IMG/VR virus record: IMGVR_UViG_3300025010_000091
Location: 1 to 49,385 of that record
DNA length: 49,385 nucleotides
From: a virus
Reading direction: 5' to 3' (one strand)
The position numbers were made by a program, and so were the translations under genes. The notes under the pieces are model-generated. The model had not been told where the DNA came from. It saw nothing but the letters and a program-made list of their open reading frames with translations, and searched no databases. Of this stretch, positions 18,658-26,936 are shown piece by piece. Each line of letters begins with the position of its first letter. Within the stretch, counting starts at the first letter, position 1.

Positions 18658-18690
18658 AATTTGTTCTCCTTTAAAAGATATTTTTAATGG

Positions 18691-18906
18691 TTATTCCTTT
18701 TCAGGATTGTTTGATGGGAAGTAGTTGAAAATATTGGTATGTCGGCATGACTTCCTGATACAAATCATTTTTATGGAGCCATGTATTTCCATATCAATTG
18801 CCGGTTCAACTCCTTCACGTTTACCGAATTTGAACTGCCATAAACCGTTTGGCAAACGACTGAGTAACTTTTTACCACATTTTTCACAGTAGACAAAGTT
18901 AATCAT
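18691..18906 (-). CDS. Com-like zinc-finger protein
   Basis: 71 residues from ATG 18906, which overlaps the upstream stop as ATGA. An upstream start at 18918 is less likely. The cysteines (YCEKCGKKLL, then MICIRKSCRH) make a small zinc finger resembling the Mu Com family of translational regulators, in both spacing and size. It lies directly upstream of the major tail protein gene, so a role in regulating late gene translation is conceivable. That role is inference. Confidence 0.6.
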   Translation of the reverse strand: MINFVYCEKCGKKLLSRLPNGLWQFKFGKREGVEPAIDMEIHGSIKMICIRKSCRHTNIFNYFPSNNPEKE

Positions 18907-19358
18907 TTCGTTCCCCAATTCATTCTGAGAGTTACTGTTTTCACATTGGAACCATCTGCTCCAATTTCTACTTCAGATTCATTTACAACATGCGGTACAA
19001 TTCCACCTATTTTAACTTTTGCATCATTGATATAAGGTATCTTTACTAATCCATCAGTAGCAGCATGATCAAATATAGTGTCCAGTAATTTGTCTCTCAG
19101 TACGGAAAGATTTACATTATCTGGATCTTTTCTGGAGAAGCAGTAAGCAAACAATAAAGCATTGGAAAGTATGTCTACCTTAATTGGGCCAAAATGGAAC
19201 ACAATCCAATTAGTCAACTCTACCCCATTTAATACAGGAATTGAGTACACCTTGTCAAATGAAATATGTACTCCACGGGCTGTTACCAGGTTTTCAACAA
19301 AGTATTTCCTTATGGATAATTTATATAAAGATTCCTGTAATGTGGGATCAAGTGCCAT
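18903..19358 (-). CDS. Tail terminator / tail completion-like protein
   Basis: 151 residues. It lies between the connector genes and the major tail protein, where siphophages encode the tail terminator that caps the tube. The sequence is mixed alpha/beta (WIVFHFGPIKVDILSNALLF) and ends in a strand (VKTVTLRMNWGTK). Neck proteins of this class are short and divergent. The start overlaps the upstream small gene by 11 nt. The assignment is positional; no motif proves it. Confidence 0.5.
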   Translation of the reverse strand: MALDPTLQESLYKLSIRKYFVENLVTARGVHISFDKVYSIPVLNGVELTNWIVFHFGPIKVDILSNALLFAYCFSRKDPDNVNLSVLRDKLLDTIFDHAATDGLVKIPYINDAKVKIGGIVPHVVNESEVEIGADGSNVKTVTLRMNWGTK

Positions 19359-19557
19359 CAGTTGCCCCTTTTATTGTTTCTTCCAAGAACTTCATAAAAT
19401 TATCGACAAAGAAATCTTTTGCTTCTACTTCTTCTGGTATGGTTTGGTCAAAATTAATAGTAACCATATCCATGGCACTTCGCAATTTCACCAAATCTTG
19501 CAAAGTAAATTCACATATAAAGGTAATGTCTTTTGGATACATCTGGAGAATTCGCAT
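19348..19557 (-). CDS. Small hypothetical connector-region protein
   Basis: 69 residues, acidic and mostly helical. Its ATG overlaps the upstream stop by one base, and its end overlaps the next gene by 11 nt, so it is embedded in the coupled neck-gene run. It has no cysteines after residue 20 and no membrane segment. It could be a small neck or assembly accessory. The family is not recognised. Confidence 0.55.
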   Translation of the reverse strand: MRILQMYPKDITFICEFTLQDLVKLRSAMDMVTINFDQTIPEEVEAKDFFVDNFMKFLEETIKGATDGT

Positions 19558-20471
19558 TATTTATACCCAAATTGTTTTAGAATTTTCTGTAACTCGGGAT
19601 CCATATCAGCATAATTGATATTGTGTTTCCTGTTGAATGCATCCAGATCCGCTTGATCCTGTTTCTTTACCGCAGATTCTTGTCGTTTGACATCATTTGC
19701 CATTTTACCTAAACCAGCACTGATCTTCATTTCAGATCGTTGCATTTCATCAAACTGCCCATCTGAGAAATCTTTATTGGGCTCCATTCCCTTTGAATAA
19801 TCAACAGATGCCTGGCTCATTGCAGTGCCAGTAACACCAGTTGATTTGCTGCTACTATAGGAAGTTACTCTGTACAGGTTGGCTGCATTGGACATAGATT
19901 TGGTGACTAAATCCAATAATTCTGGAACCATAGTAGCCTTAAACTGAGCAAAGGCAGGGAAGAATAATGGTCTTTCTGGTATATTGGCATTTTCACTATC
20001 ATGGCCGAATTCCATCATAGCAGAATATGTTTCTACCTTTATCCTTTGTACTGGTCCACGGATATTAGCATTGGTACGAAAACCAATTTTAGGAACGGTA
20101 ACTCTTCGATCAATACCCACAGTCCAGGCAGAACCAACTTTCCGTATAACGATGTTTTTATATATATTTCCTTCCATCTTCCAAGGAGACATAAAAGCGT
20201 TCCTGTCTTCCTTGAAAGCGATTTGTTCTTTTGATAATGGATCCCAGTGTGGTTTCCAAGGACTGGTACCATCCATTGTTGCTTTTATGAAATCTTTTAA
20301 TGTCTGGGCTCCTAATGGAGAAAGAATACCATTACCATTACGATCAGCCCATTTGTGAATTGCATTGTATCCCATACCAAACCAGGCAAAAGCATTCTTC
20401 ATATCTTCATAGAAGATAGCAAGTGATTTTCCATCCAGTTCGATTACTGGGAATGATTTTCTGGTTGTCAT
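19557..20471 (-). CDS. Head-tail connector protein, HK97 gp10-like
   Basis: 304 residues from ATG 20471, which shares ATGA with the upstream stop. A start at 20498 would add nine residues. The central part contains MEFGHDSENANIPERPLFFP followed by a helix. This is the EFG - RPF-PAF signature typical of HK97 gp10 / minor tail completion proteins. An extra C-terminal tail of about 90 residues is rich in Ser, Lys and Gln. It probably acts in the neck, joining the tail terminator to the head connector. Confidence 0.6.
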   Translation of the reverse strand: MTTRKSFPVIELDGKSLAIFYEDMKNAFAWFGMGYNAIHKWADRNGNGILSPLGAQTLKDFIKATMDGTSPWKPHWDPLSKEQIAFKEDRNAFMSPWKMEGNIYKNIVIRKVGSAWTVGIDRRVTVPKIGFRTNANIRGPVQRIKVETYSAMMEFGHDSENANIPERPLFFPAFAQFKATMVPELLDLVTKSMSNAANLYRVTSYSSSKSTGVTGTAMSQASVDYSKGMEPNKDFSDGQFDEMQRSEMKISAGLGKMANDVKRQESAVKKQDQADLDAFNRKHNINYADMDPELQKILKQFGYK

Positions 20472-21085
20472 AACCGAGAATCCTCTTTCAATCCACAAAT
20501 CAGAACATCAGACAATCTTCTTTTATCAATGGTTGCTACTCTGTAGTACTCAGTGGCATCTGAATGGATAGGGTACCATCGATCATCAATTTTTACAGGG
20601 TAACCAGCAGGAATATACAGAACAAGTTGCTTGGAAACAAAAGCCATATTGTTCTCAAGCTTCATCTCATTGCCAAATCGATCCTCGTACTGCAATGCCT
20701 TTACTTGCTGGTACAACGGTGTCCATGTAGGAACTTCAATGTAATTTTCATCCCGTACTTTAGTAAGTCTACGCAAAGTACCATTACAGTTACAACGGTA
20801 CAAGGCTACTGTATTGTCCACGGCTTCATCTTCAAATGAAGAACCCTGAATATTAGTAGCCAAGTAATAAATTCCATTTACTAAAACAGTATCACCAGCA
20901 ATGACATTTGAATCAAATACAGTGGTAGCAGAAGCAAAAAACTGTCGGATAAACTCAGTAGAACTGTCGGGATACGTTTCAATATCCAGTTTCTCAGAGA
21001 AGACACTGCCACCTATCCGGTAAACAGTAGCCTCAGTTCCAAGTTCTTCCAATACCTCTTTGATATCCTCACCAATACCGGGCAT
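20468..21085 (-). CDS. Head closure / neck protein
   Basis: 205 residues, with GAGGTATAAAG before the ATG. It is a beta-rich protein (VIAGDTVLVNGIYYLATNI, then LYIPAGYPVKIDDRWYPI). It lies between the connector adaptor-like gene and the gp10-like gene, the usual slot of head-closure (stopper) proteins. The DDRWYPI - IDKRRLSDV ending suits a small barrel fold of that class. There are two cysteines close together (CNCNG) of unknown meaning. The role is inferred from gene order. Confidence 0.5.
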   Translation of the reverse strand: MPGIGEDIKEVLEELGTEATVYRIGGSVFSEKLDIETYPDSSTEFIRQFFASATTVFDSNVIAGDTVLVNGIYYLATNIQGSSFEDEAVDNTVALYRCNCNGTLRRLTKVRDENYIEVPTWTPLYQQVKALQYEDRFGNEMKLENNMAFVSKQLVLYIPAGYPVKIDDRWYPIHSDATEYYRVATIDKRRLSDVLICGLKEDSRL

Positions 21086-21087
21086 CT

Positions 21088-21513
21088 TTATACCTCATCC
21101 AGATAGGTACAATCATTGCCAAGACTATCATAAACAAAACCAGGAGCAAGGTAGTAGGAAAAATTATCCCACGTACCTTGATCGAACAGATCAGAAAATT
21201 CCTCTACAGCTTTCAGAAAATCTTGGTCACACTTCTCAATCAACTGGATGTAGTGCTTAAACCGATGTTCAATATGAATCTGTTTGTACTGAAACTTATG
21301 GGCAGATTCAACCATAAGGATATAGAGAGCATGTCTCCGCATCCTTTCTACCATCCAGTAAGCTTTTGTATCGTCAGAAACAGGATATACCCATTTAAGT
21401 TCTGTCTCCGTTTGCAATGCTGCTTGGGTATACCCTGCGTCCGAAACCTTAGTGGAAGAACCGCCCATAAGGTTCTTGGTGAAAGCGATCAGTTCTTCCC
21501 TATTGGTTATCAT
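21088..21513 (-). CDS. Head-tail adaptor (gp6-like)
   Basis: 141 residues, almost wholly helical (ELIAFTKNLMGG, WMVERMRRHALYILMVESA, then HRFKHYIQLIEKCDQDFLKAVEEF). It follows the capsid genes and starts the neck module. Its size, helical content and place match HK97 gp6 / SPP1 gp15-type adaptor rings. Its ATG overlaps the upstream stop by 4 nt. No single diagnostic motif is visible, so confidence is moderate. Confidence 0.55.
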   Translation of the reverse strand: MITNREELIAFTKNLMGGSSTKVSDAGYTQAALQTETELKWVYPVSDDTKAYWMVERMRRHALYILMVESAHKFQYKQIHIEHRFKHYIQLIEKCDQDFLKAVEEFSDLFDQGTWDNFSYYLAPGFVYDSLGNDCTYLDEV

Positions 21514-21881
21514 TTAGCCTTACCTCTTTTGAGAGTCTTCTTGGTAATTGGAGCGTCCTTGGATACTTTCGTTTCCTTTACTTCTGCCTTATCACCCCCC
21601 TCGTTTTCAGTTTCATTTAACGGTTTTGCTTCGGTTTCCTCAATCTTTGCAGCAGGTGTATCAATACCTCCTTTTAACTCAGGAATCGTTTCCGTAACAA
21701 CCTCCGCTATTTTTTCCTCAACAAGTTCTGTTACCGAGATATAGCCTTTCTTTGCTTTTACAGCACGACGAATTTCCTCTGGAAGTTCACTGAGGGTTCC
21801 AGTGAATATGGTTCCATCAGTGAAAAGATCTCCATCATACCGTTTAAGAGTACAATTTAATTTTACTTTCAAAACGGTCAT
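21510..21881 (-). CDS. Small hypothetical head protein with acidic/basic tail
   Basis: 123 residues, with AGAGGACAATCCA before the ATG. Residues 1-55 form a small beta domain (MTVLKVKLNCTLKRYDGDL, then KGYISVTELVEEK). The remainder is low-complexity Glu/Lys/Thr. Proteins of this layout often follow major capsid genes in siphophages and may be minor head or neck components. The function is unknown. Confidence 0.55.
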   Translation of the reverse strand: MTVLKVKLNCTLKRYDGDLFTDGTIFTGTLSELPEEIRRAVKAKKGYISVTELVEEKIAEVVTETIPELKGGIDTPAAKIEETEAKPLNETENEGGDKAEVKETKVSKDAPITKKTLKRGKAK

Positions 21882-21900
21882 TGGATTGTCCTCTTTTGAA

Positions 21901-23127
21901 TTAACGTACGGTCAGTTTGATACTGCAATCGGGATGATACATTACTGGCAAACACTTGTCCTGCACACGCAGCCAGGTTCCTTCTGGATCCCACTCATCC
22001 TTGCTGTCAACGTAGGTTCCCCAACGACGACCAAGGCCGTAAGGTGCTTCCAGAATCTCTGCAACATCATCACCATCAGCAGAAGTCTTGCTGAACATAA
22101 GGAAATCTGTATCGGGGATAAACTTCTTCCGCATTACAACCTTATCCTCACCAGCCTTGAAAGACAGAGTGGGGGCAGCAGCAACAGTAATAACACCAGT
22201 AGACTTATTTACAGCAGTGATGGTTTCATCTTCCCATACACGATTCTCGGAACGATCAACAAAACGCAGTTTACCACCAACCTCAAAATCAGTAGCATCG
22301 TCAACGGTAACAGTGGTAGAAGAACCACCAGTTACGGCAGACATAACCTCCGCAGTTACCTCGTACAGTTCATCATAGATCATGAGCTTACCAATACCAA
22401 GAAGCTCACTAAGAACCATTGCGGGATTAGCGAAAAGCTGACCGTCGCCAAATGCAGATTTTGCCAGAAGTGCCTGAAGCTTTGTATCATTGATCAGGAC
22501 CCGCAGCAAAGAACTGTTACAAATGGCATAATCGGGAGTAACACCAGCATCGTCAGCAAGAATCTGTTTGGCATCAAAGATATCACCAACAGGATTACGA
22601 TTGGCACCATCATCCCACTCATAACCAGAAGCAAGGGTAATAAGATGGGTAGAAGGGATACCATAAGAAACAGAAGCTTTGGACCCACCCTTTGTAACAT
22701 AAGAAAAAGAACCAGCTATCATAGCCTGAGCAGCCATCCATTCACGGCGACGATCAATACGGTTACGCAGTTTCTTCAGTCCACGTGCCAAATGCCTTTC
22801 AGCAGTCTGGTAGGTAGCATACGTTCCAAGCTGCCGAAGATTGTTGAGAAATTCCTCGTCAAAATAAATCTTCTCTTTGAAGAACGCACATTTTGCGGAA
22901 CCTTCACCGATACCGTCCAGGCCGATAGTAGGAGCAATCGAACCAGGAGCAACAAACGGTGTCATTCCTGCCGAACCGTACTCTACTTCCCATTTAATAG
23001 TGTCCGAATCTGCTTTCTGGGTAGAAAACAAACTGGAGAAGAACAAGTTGGAAGGACGCTGAAAAGCCATGATCAGCTTATTCAACACTTCCAGTTGTAA
23101 TTGGGGGATACCCGCAGAACCTTTCAT
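21901..23127 (-). CDS. Major capsid protein (lambda E / HK97-fold type)
   Basis: 408 residues, preceded by CGGAGGAATTTAA. The N-terminal half has the E-family pattern: an FFKEKIYFDEEFLNNLRQLG stretch, then helices with RRREWMAAQAMIAGSFSY. The C-terminal half ends with an acidic P-domain-like segment. A segment of about 65 residues near residue 265 (GGSSTTVTVDDATDFEVGGK - ITVAAAPTLSFKAGED) looks like an inserted beta domain. This would explain why the protein is longer than lambda E. The adjacent decoration protein, scaffold and S49 protease support the call strongly. Confidence 0.9.
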   Translation of the reverse strand: MKGSAGIPQLQLEVLNKLIMAFQRPSNLFFSSLFSTQKADSDTIKWEVEYGSAGMTPFVAPGSIAPTIGLDGIGEGSAKCAFFKEKIYFDEEFLNNLRQLGTYATYQTAERHLARGLKKLRNRIDRRREWMAAQAMIAGSFSYVTKGGSKASVSYGIPSTHLITLASGYEWDDGANRNPVGDIFDAKQILADDAGVTPDYAICNSSLLRVLINDTKLQALLAKSAFGDGQLFANPAMVLSELLGIGKLMIYDELYEVTAEVMSAVTGGSSTTVTVDDATDFEVGGKLRFVDRSENRVWEDETITAVNKSTGVITVAAAPTLSFKAGEDKVVMRKKFIPDTDFLMFSKTSADGDDVAEILEAPYGLGRRWGTYVDSKDEWDPEGTWLRVQDKCLPVMYHPDCSIKLTVR

Positions 23128-23168
23128 TTAAATTCCTCCGATGTATTGTTAGTGGTTATTATAACCAA

Positions 23169-23861
23169 TTATTTAAGGATGGTGTGCATACCATCAGCAA
23201 CAGCACTCATTGCAGTGATTGCCGCAGTATCCATATTGATCAACGATGCTGTATACAGCATTGCATTGGAAATAACCACTGAAGTTTCTGCCCCCAGAGC
23301 ATCTTCCCCTTCACCAGTAAAAATGTCCTTATCCAGAATGTACTTTGCAGTAGAGAACGGAGAAGAAGTACCAGTCTTAATGTAGGCACTGGCAAAGTTT
23401 GCTATACCGTGTTCTGCTTCAGTAACAGTGGTAAAAGTAATCTTATCCATATGTGGATAGGTAGTTACATCAATGGCAGTAATAGCACCACCATCATGAA
23501 TAACAGGGGTACCAGATGAATCGTCGGACAAAATAATGCTTTGTCCAACTTTAAACTTGTAACCGTCTCCCTTCGGCACATACACAATCTGAGCACCGAT
23601 AGCAATAGTAGCTACGAGGAAGACACGACCAGCAGCAGCCGCCATATGAAGTGGAGCTGTAGTAGGTACGTACGGTACCAAATCACCAGATATTGGCTCA
23701 ACTGCCATTACCTGACCAGCCCTGAGAACACCAAAACCACCAAGAACATGCTTGTCTTTAATCAGGGCAATCTCTCGGAGACTGTAGAAAAGCCGTTTCT
23801 GACCAGCAGTCTCTCCACCATGATTTACTTGCGGAGTGCTTCCGCCTAAACCCATTTGCAT
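23169..23861 (-). CDS. Capsid decoration protein (lambda D-like)
   Basis: 230 residues from ATG 23861. A TTG at 23876 in the same frame overlaps the Shine-Dalgarno GGAGG itself and is not the start. The core GGFGVLRAGQVMAVEPISGD and the PY-PTTAPLHMAAAAGRVFL region follow the HDPD decoration family pattern (early LxAGTVLA motif). An extra insertion (GDGYKFKVGQSIILSDD) makes it about twice the length of lambda D. It sits between scaffold and major capsid, as in lambda. It probably forms trimers that clamp the expanded shell. Confidence 0.75.
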   Translation of the reverse strand: MQMGLGGSTPQVNHGGETAGQKRLFYSLREIALIKDKHVLGGFGVLRAGQVMAVEPISGDLVPYVPTTAPLHMAAAAGRVFLVATIAIGAQIVYVPKGDGYKFKVGQSIILSDDSSGTPVIHDGGAITAIDVTTYPHMDKITFTTVTEAEHGIANFASAYIKTGTSSPFSTAKYILDKDIFTGEGEDALGAETSVVISNAMLYTASLINMDTAAITAMSAVADGMHTILK

Positions 23862-23889
23862 TTTAAATTCCTCCAATTATAGAATAATG

Positions 23890-24417
23890 TTAGTTTACCA
23901 GGCCAGCCAGACGGGAAACTACTGCATCTGTGTCCCCACTATTAGTGTTATCCTCAAGCCCTTCTTTACTACCAATACCTTTTATGGAACTGGAGGAATC
24001 TTCCCATTCAGCAACTTCAGTTTTTGCGGCAGCAGTATATGCATCCGTATCCAGTTTTCCTTCAACAACAAACTTTGAATGATCAAGGATAGTACGGACC
24101 TTCTTGTGCAGATGATTAGGAACAGTGCTTGCAGCCAGAGTCTCAGAAACAATAGCGTTTGCAGTGGCAACCATATTCTGTTCTTCCTGCATTGCTTCCT
24201 TTCTCTGAAATGCCTTAACCTGATCGGTCATGTCTTTATTGGAAGCAACCAATTTCTCGTTCTCTTCCTTCAGAGAAGCAATGATTTTGTCTTTGGATGC
24301 TACAATCTCATCAGTTTCTTTTACTGCGGCAGCAGCACCGGCATTAAAAATTTCGTCATAAACTCCTGGGGAGTCTTCTTTCAAGGATACGGCTGTACCC
24401 TCATACTTTTTCGGCAT
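23890..24417 (-). CDS. Capsid scaffold-like protein
   Basis: 175 residues, with AAGGAGGAAATTCC before the ATG. It begins 37 nt inside the end of the protease gene, in a different frame. Residues about 35-85 form a charged coiled coil (SKDKIIASLKEENEKLVASN). The C-terminus is acidic with a short helical end. Lambda encodes its scaffold (Nu3) as an in-frame tail of protease C, whereas here the two are separate frames. It should guide assembly of the capsid subunits and then be cleaved. The role rests on coiled-coil content and position. Confidence 0.7.
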   Translation of the reverse strand: MPKKYEGTAVSLKEDSPGVYDEIFNAGAAAAVKETDEIVASKDKIIASLKEENEKLVASNKDMTDQVKAFQRKEAMQEEQNMVATANAIVSETLAASTVPNHLHKKVRTILDHSKFVVEGKLDTDAYTAAAKTEVAEWEDSSSSIKGIGSKEGLEDNTNSGDTDAVVSRLAGLVN

Positions 24418-25223
24418 GGAATTTCCTCCTTTTCGGACAAAAGTTCCTCAAAGGAACCAATTCGGTCAGCCATGCCTACTTTCACGGCATCTGACCCCAC
24501 CAATATACCACCTTTTCCAAAATCTTTGGTGACCACAGATTCAGTCACCCCTCTAAATTCGGCAATCGAAGAAATAAACACGCCGGCAAGCGCATCCAAC
24601 TCTTCTACTACTACTGCTTTCCCCTCTTTAGTGGTGTAATCCACTCTTTTATTAGGGGAAGCCGTATTGACTATCTCTACTGTTCCACCTTCTTCCTTTG
24701 GCGGCAAACCTACAACAACTCCAATACTTCCTACTCTGGCAGTAGCATCAATTGTTACATCGGAACAGGCAGAAAGTAACCAATAACCAGCAGAAGCAGC
24801 AGTTCCACCTGAGTAACCATGTATAGGCTTATCAGCAGAATAGCTTCTGATCATATTGGCAAGTTCATTTATACCAGTAACGTGACCACCAGGGGAATCA
24901 ACATTCAGGATGATGCTATTTACTTCATCATCTTCCATGGCAACTGTCAAATCTCTTGCTACAGATTCAACAGAAGTAGCCCCACAGTATTCAGTCATCA
25001 AATTGGCTTTTGGAAAGATAGGACCAGAAACAGGGATAATTGCAACTCCATCCCTTACTGTGGCCCTTTCCGTATTTACCAATGGTTGAGAAAAGCGGGC
25101 TTGTACAGCTTCAATATCCACCTCTCGGTTAGCTATCTCAATCATTGTCAGCATCATTTCCTGGGTTACTAACCAGGGACGATTAAACAATTGGGCAAAA
25201 ATCCTGTCATATTTTTTGGGCAT
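24381..25223 (-). CDS. Prohead protease, S49 (SppA/lambda C-like) family
   Basis: 280 residues. The S49 signature is clear: NVDSPGGHVTGINELA, then GGTAASAGYWL with the likely nucleophile Ser144, then DATARVGSIGVV. Lys192 (SPNKRVD) is a plausible catalytic partner. In lambda-type heads this enzyme removes the scaffold and trims portal ends during maturation. It lies between portal and scaffold, as expected. A near-consensus promoter (25253-25281) immediately upstream could drive this gene and the capsid genes separately from packaging genes. The first five residues (MPKKY) are the same as those of the scaffold protein. Confidence 0.9.
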   Translation of the reverse strand: MPKKYDRIFAQLFNRPWLVTQEMMLTMIEIANREVDIEAVQARFSQPLVNTERATVRDGVAIIPVSGPIFPKANLMTEYCGATSVESVARDLTVAMEDDEVNSIILNVDSPGGHVTGINELANMIRSYSADKPIHGYSGGTAASAGYWLLSACSDVTIDATARVGSIGVVVGLPPKEEGGTVEIVNTASPNKRVDYTTKEGKAVVVEELDALAGVFISSIAEFRGVTESVVTKDFGKGGILVGSDAVKVGMADRIGSFEELLSEKEEIPCRKSMRVQPYP

Positions 25224-25252
25224 TAGTTCCTCCGTTCCATGGGGTTTGAACT

Positions 25253-25281
25253 ATAATATAGGTACGTTTTTGTAATGTCAA
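25253..25281 (-). promoter_or_regulatory. Sigma-70-type promoter before the protease-capsid genes
   Basis: On the minus strand TTGACA (25276-25281) is followed after exactly 17 nt by TATTAT (25253-25258), a perfect -35 and a 5/6 -10. It overlaps the portal stop codon and lies in the 54-nt gap before the protease. It would lift capsid gene expression above that of the terminase and portal. Confidence 0.7.
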
Positions 25282-26936
25282 GTATTTTCCTCCGTATCCT
25301 TAGATTTTTTATTAGGAGTATTTGGTGTTTTATTCCCTTTGTCGGGATTATTCTTCGGATCCTTTGTTTCTCCACCACCCTCCTGGATTGATTCAAGTTC
25401 GATTGTAGTTGGTAAATCTGGATAATTTTCGTCTTCAGTTGCCCGTTGCAATCTTTTCTTTTTATAATTACCAATACCAAGCTTCCTTGCAACTTCTTCA
25501 TGAGGAATACCAAGAACTTCAATAAGAGACGGATGCTTCACACCAAGAAGGGCAGAAGCTTTCATATCCATATCCGAGATATCAGAAATGGGGTATTCAA
25601 TTGAAATAAGATCATGGGCAAGTTTCTGGACTTTCTTCTTTATCGGTTTCTTGTCCTTGAAATCAACCACTTCCTCAACAGTGTATTCTAACTTAAACTC
25701 TGGTAATACAGCATTACGTAAAAGGAATAATGGTCTCCAGAAATCCAGTTTAAGAAACCGATCAAAGTAGGCAATCTGATCATGTATCCTGTCAGCAGCA
25801 GGGCCACGCGAAGCTTTAACACCAGAGAACGTGGAACCCTTTGTAGCACCAGTTACCATATCTTCAGGCTTGTTCAGTCCTGATACAACCATTCCCATAA
25901 TGTCAGTATCAGCATCAGAAATCTTCGGAAGATTCGGATTAATACATTCCAGTTTTATACCAGGAGGAAGAACAATAGTTCCACCAGGTTTCTTCTTTGC
26001 AAACAATCCTGTATTCTTTTTCTGCTCATCGGTTAACTTCAACCAAGTTCTGAATGACTTCGCATCCTCAATGTAAGCAACCCACAAATAAGAACCACTT
26101 GACTTCTTATGGTCTATTTCCCATTTCTTCAAGTTCTCATAATGGGACAACCAGACAAGAGTAGTCCGTATATGAGAAACATTCCTTGTGGTGAAAAAAC
26201 CCTTATCCCACTCAACAATAAACTGATTGTATCCCCCTATCTTGGAGAACTTACGTGATTTGGATTTTGCACCAGATAATTTTTCCTGAGTAATACTACC
26301 ACCGCCATATTGCTGCCAGTAAGTGGCATACTCAGGGAAATAAGCTATATTAATGGAAGGTATAACAATTGTACCACTGGGAACTTCTGTCAGTTCACTA
26401 TCCTTCAGATCAAATTCATAGAATAGCGGGAACCCTGCTTTCCTTTTATGGAAGTAGATACCGGACTGTTTATGTCCCGTAGGAGCCAATGTCCGTGGGC
26501 TCATGAAATCTATTTCTACAAATCCATCATTATGTAAAGTAAAGCATAAGAACAGTTCCCCTTCTATGCCTGAACGGGCAACATGCTTTGGTAGATTCCT
26601 GTATAGGGCATTTCTTGGATCTTCTATATGGGCCTTCATTACTTCAGCAACCTTTGGCTGGTCAGAATCCATATTGAATCCAAATCCAGTAAGATTCCCC
26701 ATGTAATCCTGAATATGGGTATTGATCTGTGGATTTTCAAGAAACTTCTTCCAACAAAGTTCCTGCAACTCTCTAAAGTTGGTGTAATCGGTTACACCAG
26801 AGATGGGGAAACCATCTTCATCAACTACCTGTGTACCTTCCCCCGTATAATTGGACCATGGCATAGAAGCCGCCAATTCACCAAGTACTTCATCGGGTAA
26901 ATCGTCTATAATCTGGTCAATCTCAGCTTTTTCCAT
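25278..26936 (-). CDS. Portal protein (lambda B-like)
   Basis: 552 residues from ATG 26936, one base overlapped with the terminase stop (TAATG). The in-frame codon at 26984 lies inside terminase and is less likely. It has the typical portal layout: an N-terminal helical clamp, a wing with LSHYENLKKWEIDH, and a stem/crown with VSGLNKPEDMVTGATKG-TFSG. It ends in a hydrophilic tail rich in Asn, Lys and Pro. The TFSGVKASRGPAADRIHDQI segment resembles lambda-family portals. It forms the dodecameric DNA channel and binds terminase, encoded directly upstream. Confidence 0.9.
   Translation of the reverse strand: MEKAEIDQIIDDLPDEVLGELAASMPWSNYTGEGTQVVDEDGFPISGVTDYTNFRELQELCWKKFLENPQINTHIQDYMGNLTGFGFNMDSDQPKVAEVMKAHIEDPRNALYRNLPKHVARSGIEGELFLCFTLHNDGFVEIDFMSPRTLAPTGHKQSGIYFHKRKAGFPLFYEFDLKDSELTEVPSGTIVIPSINIAYFPEYATYWQQYGGGSITQEKLSGAKSKSRKFSKIGGYNQFIVEWDKGFFTTRNVSHIRTTLVWLSHYENLKKWEIDHKKSSGSYLWVAYIEDAKSFRTWLKLTDEQKKNTGLFAKKKPGGTIVLPPGIKLECINPNLPKISDADTDIMGMVVSGLNKPEDMVTGATKGSTFSGVKASRGPAADRIHDQIAYFDRFLKLDFWRPLFLLRNAVLPEFKLEYTVEEVVDFKDKKPIKKKVQKLAHDLISIEYPISDISDMDMKASALLGVKHPSLIEVLGIPHEEVARKLGIGNYKKKRLQRATEDENYPDLPTTIELESIQEGGGETKDPKNNPDKGNKTPNTPNKKSKDTEENT

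Noticed and set aside
21802-23100. 432-codon open frame antisense to the major capsid gene
   Set aside because: It lies entirely opposite the capsid gene and its neighbour, lacks a ribosome site and has no recognisable family; it is a by-product of capsid codon use.
25223-25522. 99-codon Lys/Ile-rich minus-strand frame at the end of the portal gene
   Set aside because: Out-of-frame shadow of the portal gene; no separate ribosome site or conserved motif.
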